Assembly (NCBI GenBank): GCA_002189035.1
Contig: CM007991.1
Coordinates: forward strand, 5,022,001 to 5,086,000
DNA length: 64,000 nt
Origin: Utricularia gibba
Taxonomy: Eukaryota > Streptophyta > Magnoliopsida > Lamiales > Lentibulariaceae
Reading direction: 5' to 3'
The notes under the pieces: generated by a model
Databases searched by the model: none
The model's input: the letters and a program-made list of their open reading frames with translations, nothing else
What the model was told of the DNA's origin: nothing
Shown: positions 44,901-55,260 of the stretch, in pieces
How the letters are laid out: the number at the start of each line of letters is the position of its first letter
Numbering within the stretch: the stretch's first letter is position 1
Position numbers and translations under genes: made by a program

Positions 44901-46385
44901 AGACAGCACATGTGCTGCACAAAAGATAAATGACAAAATGCTGATGAATTTTGCTGCACATACTTACCTCAGTGGGTGGAAAACAAGGTTATCAAGACGA
45001 AAATCACCATGGACAAGTCCAGCATCCAGTCCTGAAGAATCTTCCGGAGGAATACAATTACGAAGCCAATCAGCAAGCTCCAGCATTCTCGGATTTCTCT
45101 TGGACTTGCCATCACCGGTGGAACCAATATACTGTTTTGCCCATCTCTCCACCTAAACATTTTCTTAAAGCATCAAAATGCATCACTGATAGAAATCCAA
45201 AAGAGCCTAGCTTGAACATTAGCAGTTTCATTCCAAAATGACAATGCTAATTGCATTCGTCTACCTGCCGCTTACAGTAATTGTGTGGTTTCCCATAGCT
45301 GTGCAGGCCAATGGCATTAATGTCAGAGGAGTGTAAGGCAGCCAAAGCTTTAGCAGTTTCACGATAAATTTTCCTCCTTTTTACAGGAGGTATACCCTGA
45401 AAAAAATGAGGGTAATTATTAAAATCTGCATATTCATTTGATCTACACAGGAAAACGTGGAGAATGCTGAATCATTGATAACATAAAAGATTAGTTTGTA
45501 CTGGGAGCATCGGGTCAATGTAAATCAGGCCTTCAAGGAACTCCATGATGTAGAACGGTGTGCCCACCAGACTAGGATCAGTACACAAACAATATACTCG
45601 AGGCACTGGAACCGATGTATGAGTTCCTAAGGCATGTAAAACCTGTGAGATTCCAAGCACTTGCTCTATGAGTCCTTGAGTGGTTAACATGAAATTCAAG
45701 AGGAAAAAGAGAGAATGCTCCATCACAAGAAAAAGTTCAAGAAAAAGTTCAAGAAAAAAAGTCTGAATGAGAACCTGAAACTCTCTCTCAATAGCATGTG
45801 CAGATTCAAGCAACACTCCACCAGGTTTTTTTCGCAAAACATATTGCATCTTCAGATCAGTGGATTCGACTTCCAGTCTAAACGTGGGGTTTGATTGACC
45901 GTGTCCAAACTGAACGTTGAGTCGACAAGGAGAAGCAAGCAAATTAACAATGATTTTGAGCTTAAATTCCTCACCCCCCCCCCCCCCCAAGGAAAAACAC
46001 CTTCAGTTGTACAACTGAAAACATGCAAGATGCATTACACGAAAGAAAATTTCTTGTTTTCCTGAAGCTACAAGATGCAAAATTTGACAATTTTCAACCT
46101 TTCAAAGAATGGCACACTAGTGTTCATACTCTGTTACCGCTTACAGTCAGCTTGCCGTAAAAACATTTCAGCGCCACAGAAGAAATAATTTGATTTCTAT
46201 GCCAGCAACAGAATAGGTGCTGAAAAGAAAAAGGAGGAATTGATTAAAACCTGGGACACAGAGAAGCGCGATGGATTCTGGGGAAACCCATCAACGTTCA
46301 CGGTTATATAACGCAGCAAAGCTTCAACATCGAAGCTCTGGGCTGGATCAACTCGACTCACAAGGTCCGACGTCCGGGTTGCCAT
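41909..46385 (-). CDS. IBR3: IBR3-like acyl-CoA dehydrogenase with N-terminal phosphotransferase domain (one-base frame problem in exon 5)
   Basis: Seventeen exons by splice sites and family similarity: 46251-46385, 45775-45909, 45502-45642, 45265-45396, 44968-45152, 44779-44856, 44576-44695, 44364-44462, 44150-44267, 43633-43895, 43398-43565, 43137-43279, 42874-42958, 42601-42810, 42367-42519, 42168-42272, 41909-42100. Start [12 protein letters not shown]. Exons 2-9: APH-like domain ([31 protein letters not shown]). Exons 10-17: acyl-CoA dehydrogenase ([53 protein letters not shown]). The C-terminus ARL fits a peroxisomal PTS1. About 820 residues against 824 in Arabidopsis IBR3, which acts in peroxisomal indole-3-butyric acid conversion to auxin. 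Exon 5 ends in phase 2 but exon 6 starts in phase 0; one base is missing near 44968-44978. Weakest points: the exon 10 acceptor (43889 or 43895) and that frame break. Confidence 0.9.
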
Positions 46386-47640
46386 CAGAAGAGATTAACC
46401 TTAGGGCTCGTCCGGGGGCTCTGACACAAGCAGAAGAAAGCAGTCAATACCGTGTGCATCTAATGCAAGGCACTTTGGTTCGGGGTATATCAGTGGTTTA
46501 ACCCATTTTGGTTTTGTATGAATGCCTACCTTTAGATCTAAATTAATTTATTTATTGATTGAACTTGTGTGAAGATGCCAGCAATACTAAAGGCGAAAGA
46601 TAATTTTTTTTTAATGCGAGAAAAATCATGAAGTTACTGTCACACATAATTTTTTTTATTTTAGATATTCTTTACAATCCCAAAATACAATACCTAAATA
46701 CAATCCATTAAGTATCTATTGTTTACAATTGTGCTATTAGTGAATTGAGCCTAGGGTTTACGCACATTTGATACCTAGGGGATAGTGTCGAGCATCTAGT
46801 CTAGTAATGCTGAAGATTCAGTGTCGAGGCTTGATTGATGCTAACTATAGTCTTTAGTTTTTGTTATTGGGAAGTAAATCATTTTCCTCCACCCAAGATG
46901 AATAACCCCCAAATCCTAGGGAGGATAAAACATGACTAATAAGATACAATAGTAGCTTCGATTAGTAAACACTCAAATTTACTAATCTGATCCAATAGAA
47001 GATTAGGATAGCTCCAAAGAGTCGTCACATAATTTCTGAATGAGCAATAAAGTTCAAGATGATATAAACTAATCACATAGCTCAACAAGGCATTTTATCC
47101 TCATACTCTCTACCTTATTGGGATTCAACCTCTTTCTCCAAAATCGAGGAACATATCTATGTGGTAGGGATACTAATAGAAAGATATGGTAAAAAGAGAC
47201 AAGTCTCATCTTATCAACTAAGATTAGTAAATATAAGTATCAAAAGAAAAAGAAAACAATGATCGACTTTTAAGCAAAGAAGAGCAATCAAAGGATGACG
47301 AAAATCCTCATGTGTCCTAGGCACTTTTTGGAACTAGATCTTTTCTTGTAATCTTGCAAGTTTATGGTGAAGTTTCTTATTTTGGAGTGTGAATATTCTA
47401 GGTTTTTCGATTTCCCGAGTTACCACCTCTTTGTTCTTTACTTGTTTTCCCCTATCACCTTAAAGAGGTTAGATTTTATGGAAATATCCATAAAATAGAC
47501 AAGAATCAATCAAACCCATAACATTTGGCAATGTTTATGGGACTTGACTAATTTCCCACTCAATTTTCTTAAGTTTGTTGTTATTGCATGACTGATCTAA
47601 GAACTGCACCCTATTACTCATGCATTAGTACTTGCTATTA
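46386..47640. other. Upstream region of IBR3 and unassigned intergenic DNA
   Basis: 46386-46500 is the probable leader and promoter of the IBR3 homologue; no clear TATA box seen. The rest is AT-rich with text resembling old retroelement sequence (CCTAGGGTTTACGCACATTTGATACC at about 46750), but no domain I can name. Confidence 0.4.
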
Positions 47641-49400
47641 ACAATTACTCACTAGAAGCTAAGGCCATAGTTTTCTTCCAAAAAACAAAGGCTGTGATGG
47701 AGGCATTTCCAAATCTCATGAAGGATCATTTGGGATTGAACATGGGAGGAGCCCAAGCTAAGAAGTGTTGGAAAAAAGAACTGACACTTGCCGACGAGGG
47801 CCAAACATCTAGTGATCCCTGTTCACAAAGCCAATGGAGAGTTGTGATACTACCTACTACCCAAAAGATGAGGGAACAAACCTAGAGGCATACTCTCAAG
47901 GATGAGGACCCATTCTCTATTTGATAGAGCTCACATGGTGGATTTACAAAAACCTAGAATACAGTGATACTAGGAGGGCAAGAAAGTTGGTGGCTGAATT
48001 GGAAACAATCAAAAAGTACAACTAGTGCACCATTGTGGAGAGCAAGGAACCCACCAAGAACTACTCAATATACAATGATGCTACATTTCAAGTCTATCCC
48101 TAGAAGCTTTGTACGATATTGTTTGCTTCGGATACTCAACCCTCACAGTTTTAAGTTCTCCTCTTTCAGGAAAAAGGCTTCATGCAAGATTTGCATAGTC
48201 ATTCTAGTCAATCTCATCCTCCTCTCATCTGTAACTGATGTAGGATTCACCTAAGGCCCTTTTGCCCTTTCTCGAGGTGGGACGTCACATTCTCCCCCTT
48301 GGAAACTCAGCATCCTTGCTGAGGTTTGCCTCACCATCGATTACATGCCTGAACTTGGCTCTAATAACAAAGCTAACGACCCACCCTCTCCTTGCGCGAT
48401 ATTATCTACTTTAGACACTCAATCCTTATGATTTTATGTTCTCTCATAATGGGAAAAATGCCTCATGCAAGATTTGCATAGTCATTCTACTTAATCTCAT
48501 CCTCTTTTACATTTGTAAATGATGTAGGATTCGTCTACGGTCCTTCCACCCTTCCTCAAGGGGGACATCACAAGTAGACCTATGAAACTGATCATTGAGG
48601 GTAAGGAGAGGGAGAGGAGTTGCTTGTTGGGCACATATGCCTAGAATCCCTTCTCCCTCTATGTCATCAATGATGTGTCATGATTTAGACATTGAATGCC
48701 TGAGGAGCTCCTCAAATTCAATAATGAGGGTGACCCTTACCAACATCTAAACCTTTTTTTTTTACATTCAGATAGGCATTTCAACAATGACTGACGAGAT
48801 GAGATACCAAGCCACATTGCAAGAGGATGCACAAAAGTGGTACTAGACTCTTCCTGTGGGTACAATTTGTTTGAATGATTTTGCCTTTCTTTTCTCCACC
48901 TAATACATTATCAACACTTGTAATTGAAGGTAAAGATCAATATGAACACAAGAGAGAATCCTTGCAGAACTTCTTATGGTTCAACAAAGTAGCATAGGCT
49001 ATACCCCTTTCTTAGAAGGAAAGGGTGGAGACTTTAAGAAAGTGGTTCATGCAATTTGAAGAAGAACCTTATCACTAACCTATCAAAGATGCAGATGGAT
49101 ATATGATTTGTATGTATGTTAAATATGTGGTCCATGAAGATACCTTGGTTGAAGCATGAGGAGGGAGAGTGGAAAGCCATCATTAAAATCCGATCAATGG
49201 ACACTTTCAACGAGGTCAGGACATTCAAGGGGGAAAAAGACTTTTCAAACATTCAAGAAAAGCCCTCATCCTATGGTCATGAATGTCCGATCAATGCTTA
49301 AAGTACTAAAGTTTTGTAAGTTTTCCATCAACCTACCCCTCATAATACTAATGAATGTGACTTATTGTCCATGAATTTGAAATAGATTCTAGAATTAGGA
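47641..49400 (+). pseudogene. Tat-like gypsy gag remnant, interrupted
   Basis: Pieces in shifting frames: 47694-47885 (acidic, Trp/Lys-rich, no clear match), 48690-48790 with NEGDPYQHLNLFF and MTDEMRYQATLQEDAQKW, then QTLPVGTICLNDFAFLF. The order MPEEL..DP.QHL..F....ALQ..A..WY..LP.G.I..F matches the gypsy gag capsid. No zinc knuckle or protease was recognised after 49400. The imported block at 48106-48570 interrupts it. Confidence 0.5.
48106..48570 (+). repeat. Two direct copies of a 170-185 bp unit
   Basis: CGATATTGTTTGCTTCGGATACTCAACCCT (48114) and CGATATTATCTACTTTAGACACTCAATCCT (48404) start two units about 290 bp apart. Both continue through CATGCAAGATTTGCATAGTCATTCTA, AATCTCATCCTC and GATGTAGGATTC to a pyrimidine-rich CTTTCTCGAGGTGGGACGTCACA / CTTCCTCAAGGGGGACATCACA end. 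The text between holds GTTTGCCTCACCATCGATTAC. Confidence 0.65.
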
Positions 49401-49929
49401 CTATTGAAGGTCCCCAAAACAAGAAAGACACCTTAGAAAGTTAGGGAAATAAATGATTGTTGACGACCCCCAAAGACCCCCACTAGTAGGATACCTAGCA
49501 ACAAATGTCCTAAGAAGAGTAAGCAACTAAAAGAGAGGTCTATCATGTGAATCAAAAGATAAAAGGAAGATGAAGGTGAACAAGTCATCTCTAGTTCCCT
49601 CATCTAGAAACTATATGAGAACTGGAATATCATGGTGAGATCAACTGGATGAACTGGGTGAGTCCTACCTATTTTGTTTTGATATTCCCAATGCATGCTT
49701 ATTTGACATTACTATTTTGAGGTTGTATCCCCTAGTATATTTGGATATTGGCTACTTGTTTCTGGGAAGGGGGAGGGGGGCATGAATAAGAGTGCAATCA
49801 GGTTGGGCCTTAATCAAGTGACCCAAAGCTTTGTTCGATAAAGTCCCGGCTCGAGTTCAATTTGTGCAAGCCCAAGCCCCAGCTCAATCCACTAATCGAG
49901 CTCGATACACTTAATTGGGCCAAGTCCGA

Positions 49930-51207
49930 TGTTGCTTGTTGTTTCCTCAACAAATTTTATATATATAAAAAGTAAAACATAAAAGAGCGTAGTACGAGTA
50001 TCGATCTCAGGGAGTTGTTTTTCGTGAAAAGTGTTTTGTAAGAAACTTCTACAAAATGTCACGGTTTTGTAAAAGAGGGTTTGTGAAATGCAAAAATAAA
50101 AGTTACAACCTACGTGATGGACCTTGACTACGAGACACAGTTCCTGAGAATGAGATTCCATCTCCTTCCTTTGTCCACCCTTGGCTTGGTTTTCACTGAT
50201 TTCTTCCGATAGCTGGTTATAAGAGCAAGGAATAGCCTACTCTCCCTTAAAGTCTGATTGACAAGGAGGCATGTGAATAGCCTCGTGTGATTCCCCCTTG
50301 GACAATTAAGAAGACAAGAGGATTGCCATCGATTGCCTTCAAAACCGAATTGCGCATGTGTGCCCAGCTGTTGCCAATGGCTAGTGGCAAGCTCGAGGTC
50401 ACAACTTGTCCAATGTCACGGTACCTAGCCACAAACAATCCACTACTTCCCTCGAACCGGTAGGGTTGGAGTTGGTGCTCTTCACCTTGATCTTCACGGA
50501 AATCCACGAGGAGTGGCCTGCTACTCATGGACCTTGACTAGGAGTCGTTATAGAAAGACTGCAACAAGATATGCGAAGAACCGAGTGTATTGCTCACGAC
50601 TTGGAAGGAAACTTCATCTACTCCTAGAAACTACAAGGTTTTAGCCCAAAAGGGCCATGAAAACAGAAACGAAAATGAAAGGTAAGTATTCTTCCTCATT
50701 GGAGGAGAGGAAGAATCCAAAAGTTCTAAGTACAAAGAGGAAATATTAAAAGTCTGAAAATAAGTGTTCCAAGTTGCCTTTATATCACTCCCCACGTGCA
50801 TTAACTCCTTCTGGTCCCCTTCCCATCAATCCTTCTGTCTTGCGTGCGCCACCAGCTTTCCTTTGCGTGCAAGTTAGAGCCCAATCATTTCTGCAAACTC
50901 TGACATACCGTAAGTCAAGGGTCTTGACCAGTGTCAGTCTTTCACCCACAATCGTTCCAAGTCGCATACAAGGCACAAAAAGTCAGAGTTTGACTCTTGT
51001 AATACTCCTGCAATACTCCTGCAACACTCTACGACTGCCTCCTGACATATCTCGGTCAAAGTGCATGAAAAAGTCAAGGAAAATGTATACAAAATAGGAA
51101 AATAAGATTTTACTAGGAAAATCAATTATTTATCGATATAATTCCTAATTGGGCAACTTAACACTAGATTTATAACCTAATAATAAAGTAGAAAATGACA
51201 CTTAACA
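49930..51207 (-). mobile_element. Solo LTR of Athila family A
   Basis: Starts TGTTGCTTGTTGTTTCC, ends ACACTTAACA; flanks TCCGA (49925-49929) and CCCGA (51208-51212), one mismatch. 1278 bp, the most complete family A LTR here. Same orientation as the other two copies. Confidence 0.9.
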
Positions 51208-51224
51208 CCCGATCAAACATGGGC

Positions 51225-51459
51225 TTGTCTAGATGGCTCAATGCCCGGCCTAGGTAATTAAGGGTTTATACTTTAGAGATATGATTTTGTCTTCATTGAA
51301 AGAAAGCTCAAAGGTTCCCATCTTCATGTTGATGATAGCATTTGAAGTGCTCAAGAATGGTCTCCCCAAGATAATGGTCGTGTCCTTTGATCCTCCAGTG
51401 GGCATGTTCACCACATAAAAATCGGCTGGGGATACCAGATGCTCAATTTTCACTAAAAC
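51225..51459 (-). pseudogene. Gypsy protease C-terminal fragment
   Basis: TVLVKIEHLVSPADFYVVNM, then TTIILGRPFLSTSNAIINMK and GTFELSFNED match the end of the gypsy retropepsin (IILGRPFLAT.. motif). Cut at 51459 by a family C LTR. On this strand it lies downstream of the RT piece at 52925-53405, the reverse of the normal gene order. Confidence 0.8.
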
Positions 51460-52924
51460 TGTTGGGTTTCTCGTAGACATGGTATGTCTCAAAAGTAGAG
51501 GAATTTTAAAATTTTTGAGAAACCCCCAATGCAGATGTTGGAATACGGTATACATCAGACAAATGGATGCTGAAAATACCTTTCAGAGGACTCCGTTGTT
51601 CACCAACCGCTAATAGCAGACGGCCTCTATGGTATCCACACATGGAGCACTCCGTCGATAACCTTCTCAAGGCTCTTGAATGCTGGTCGAATTTCTAAGG
51701 TGCTAGTAGAGAAAAACGCCTCCTTGTGGATCAGTCTCAGAGATCAGCCTCCAATAGCACGAAGACATTGGAGCACATCTCAAGATCTAAATCTTTTTTA
51801 TAGATATTTTGTAACATATCAAATCATATCTCTATGAGATCTTTTATTTTGAGTTTAATCAATATTGATCTCAAAATAGTTTTCTATTTAATTTATCCAC
51901 TTTACCAATTACATCTCATGTAATTGTGCCATTCTATTTTATATCGATGAGTGACTCCACTATTGTGTGTGACCCTATAGGCTTCTTCAATCAAGGCCGT
52001 AATAATGGATTTATTAATTAACTCTTAATCAATCAAATCCATCATTATCGATCATGAGTGATGTCTAGCAACATATCATGATCTCCAAGATTAAAGAATA
52101 ATCAAGTGAACTGATTGAGCATTTCCATGACCAGCCACCATGCAATGAACAGCTTTCATCATACTTATATCTCATTCGATACCAGAACATGGGTGTGTGT
52201 CTTTCTGGTGTATTGAACTTATAATTGCATTCAAGCACTAACACTCAATGAACTACTCAAACAATTCGAGTGTCATTACCCTGGGCCCAGGACTTACTGT
52301 TAGGCTTTGATGCAATTACTTGAGATATGGTCTCATCGCTAACATGAGTGATGAATCCTTTATTGATCAATCAACTATCTCCAACCTTAAGGAGTCACAT
52401 CCCTACTCATCCGTACTAGGCAAGCCATGGTTAGGCTCCCATTAGTAATGAGCGAAAATGTAAGCTTAAGATCAAGATAACTTTGTTGATCTCAAGTCTA
52501 AGCTTAATTGCACGGCTGTCATATTCGAGATCTTGCTACTGACACTTAGTTAGTTTCCCATAGTAGCATCTTGAAGATGAGTCATCCAGTGAATTGATTC
52601 TCTAATCGACACCCACACATAGGTTCTAGTAATCTCATTACATCAATTGTGAGAACCATTGCCTAAACTATTTAGGGAACTCAATGTGTGCCAGCTTATC
52701 CGTATTTGTGATATCCTCATTTCACAAATACTCTAGCCAGGGAGTTTTTAAATTGAGCATGAGTGCTTGAAGAATCTCACATTATGATCTCATCATAATT
52801 TCTATAGCACATAGATCAAGTAGTGGATTTTATCAATGATGTAAACTTGATCACAATTCAAGGTAAACATCAAAGGATAAGATTTGCCAATGAATTGATT
52901 GTCTCTAGAACACATACACCTACA
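51460..52924 (-). mobile_element. Copia-type LTR family C, no target duplication
   Basis: Plus-strand text starts TGTTGGGTTTCTCG and ends CACATACACCTACA. Near full length (about 1465 bp) and close to the inverted copy at 20279-21780. Flanks AAAAC and ACGCA do not match. With the reversed gypsy gene order either side, this suggests recombination between two LTR copies rather than a simple insertion. Confidence 0.82.
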
Positions 52925-53405
52925 ACGCAATCATAAAAAAGTCATCGACGTAAATAGATATGTCATCCATGAGTAGTTTCATGATCTTCTCCCTAAGCTC
53001 TGAAAAATCACCATCGTAAGTCAATGAACATTCTCTTATATGCAAAGGTGTCAAAAGAGCAAGTAAATGCTGTCCAACATTGTTGAAAGGTTTTATATGT
53101 ATGATGTCTAAAAATTACCAAGAATATCCATCAAGGTAACAGTAAAATGATAAATTACTTCACATTTCCAAGACTTGGTCAATGAATATCAATGGGTAAT
53201 GATTTATTCTTGTGGCCTCATTGAATTTCCTAAAATCAATGTGCATTCTCTTTCAATGATCTTGCACAAGGGAATGAGATCCTCTTTCTCATTCTCAACC
53301 ATTATTATTCCTCCTTTCTTTGTTACACAATATACATGACACACCCCATTTGTTATCTGAAATTGAATAGATGATATCATGTAATGGTTGCCAATTTTCG
53401 ATTCC
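52925..53405 (-). pseudogene. Gypsy reverse transcriptase fragment
   Basis: Reads leftward. 53204-53405 has VCHVYCVTKKGGIIMVENEKE, the start of RT (normally PV..VPKKGG), and 52930-53010 has FSELREKIMKLLMDDISIY, with MDD in place of the catalytic YMDD. Stops and a deletion lie between, so the central palm is missing. Confidence 0.75.
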
Positions 53406-55260
53406 ATTTGCCCATCTGAGAGGTTAGGAACATGTCATCTACAGCTAGAAAAACTATTTCTCTCAATGATCATAGTTTATGTATAGTATCAATATAGAAT
53501 ACAGTCAACATAGGTGTGATTAACAACAATCAGTAGTAGTGTTACAAGTGCAATCTAAAGACAAAGCCACATTGTAACCTTAGGATAGAGGGGATGCTGA
53601 CACATGTAGCTTTATAAATAATAGTGATAATAGTACTTTGGAGAAAACCTTAAGAGGCGGAGTTAAGAGAAGGTAAATAGTAGATACAGTAGATGAGTAA
53701 GGGATTTTGTGGGTTTTGACTATAAGATAGGGATACCATGCAATAAAAGAATAAGGTAAGTGGAATAAGTGCTATTGCTTGCAATAAGAAATAGGGCTAC
53801 GTTTAGTTTTGATACAAAAGTAGGGCTATTTCGCACATTTTAACACACATGTTTGTAAAAATCACATTGAAAACAAACGTTTCCTGATATTTAATTGATT
53901 TGATGCAAATGTTTTTATAAATATAATTTTGAAACAAACGTTTTTGAAAAAAAATGTTTTCAACACAAACGTTTATCAAAAAATATATTTTAATATATAT
54001 GTTTTGATTAATGTATTAAAACAAATACAAATCTATTAACACATTAAATATTAGATCTAACGTTTGCCTAAAAATACATAAATCAATTCAAAATTAGGGT
54101 TTTAATTTCAAACCCAAATCAGCTTTCATTCTTTCAGAAATTTCAACTTCCAATTCTTTCAGAAAATTCCAATTCATTCTTTCAGAAATCTAACGTTTCA
54201 TTCTTTCAAACCCAAATTACTGATGCCCAAACGTCAGTACCTCCAGCCCATGGCTTACTGCCCTTTTTTCAGATCTTTTATGGTAAATTGCTTATGCACG
54301 CGGGCACCTCAAGGCTCTTTATGACAGCCCATATCCTTCCTTCAGGTTGAAATGCTTCACGATTGTAAAGACTGTCCATGAATTTTCCTTCCTTTTTTTG
54401 TTGTTTTGCTTTGAAAAGAGACAAAATCCAACAGGGAGGCAATGGCCCTACTGTGATAGAATATAGAGAACCAGGCGTATGACTTTCTTTCCAACCTTCT
54501 CTTCCATGTTTCTGTAATGAATTAATTTTTGAACAGATTCTGAATTCCGTTTCATCCATTTACTGATTGAAAAACCATACCTTTTTGTTGTGATTGCAGC
54601 AATTGGGTTTAATGTTGAAATGGTGCAGTATAACAGCATGAAATTTCAAGTATAAGATCTAGGTAATCATGGTTTTTTCGTGGATTTAATGATGTACTAA
54701 TGTTGTTTGTAGTATAAATATTTTTTCAAAGAATTTGAATATCTTCCTGGTTTGAAAATGCTTAAGGAAAACCAGATTGATCTTTACATTATTTATTTTG
54801 ATTTTAAAGAGAATCTCTATGTTGAAGAGGAGGGTTAAATACATGTATATTTTACTTAAATATTTCATCAAGATCTTTGACATTTAGATGGAAAGAAAGA
54901 AGAATTCTTAAATGTATTAGTGGCAATGAAAATTAGTTTGAGAAGATATTGAATTATTGTTTCTTGTTCTACCAAACTGTCTTGGTGGTAGTTTCCATGT
55001 TTTCATCCATATTTCAATTGTGGTTTAGTGGCAAGGTATTTCAGTGAGGGAAACTTCTAATACTCAGATTTAATGTGTTTATGGCAGATGGATAAACTGG
55101 TATCATATATGGATTATACCCTAGCTCTATTGTTCCATTTTTTGTTGCCTTTTACTTATTGAGTTTTTTATTTTACCATCTTACTTGATTATGATTTTTG
55201 CTAATCTATTTCCAATTTATCATCATGAGTTACTTGAGTGCTTTTTCACAGGTTTTCGCA
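53406..55260 (+). promoter_or_regulatory. Upstream region and leader of the Ulp1-MULE
   Basis: 53820-54010 holds imperfect repeats of AACAAACGTTT / AAATGTTTT. 54080-54220 is a leader-like stretch with four CATTCTTTCAGAAA-type repeats. A probable leader intron ends at TTTTTCACAG just before the ATG at 55261. Terminal inverted repeats of this MULE were not found. 53406-53820 shows nothing I can name. Confidence 0.45.

Noticed and set aside
49790-51240. Possible MITE ends CAGGTTGGGCCTTAA / TAGGCCGGGCATTGA around the solo LTR at 49930
   Set aside because: Only about 11 of 14 bases match and no target duplication was found.
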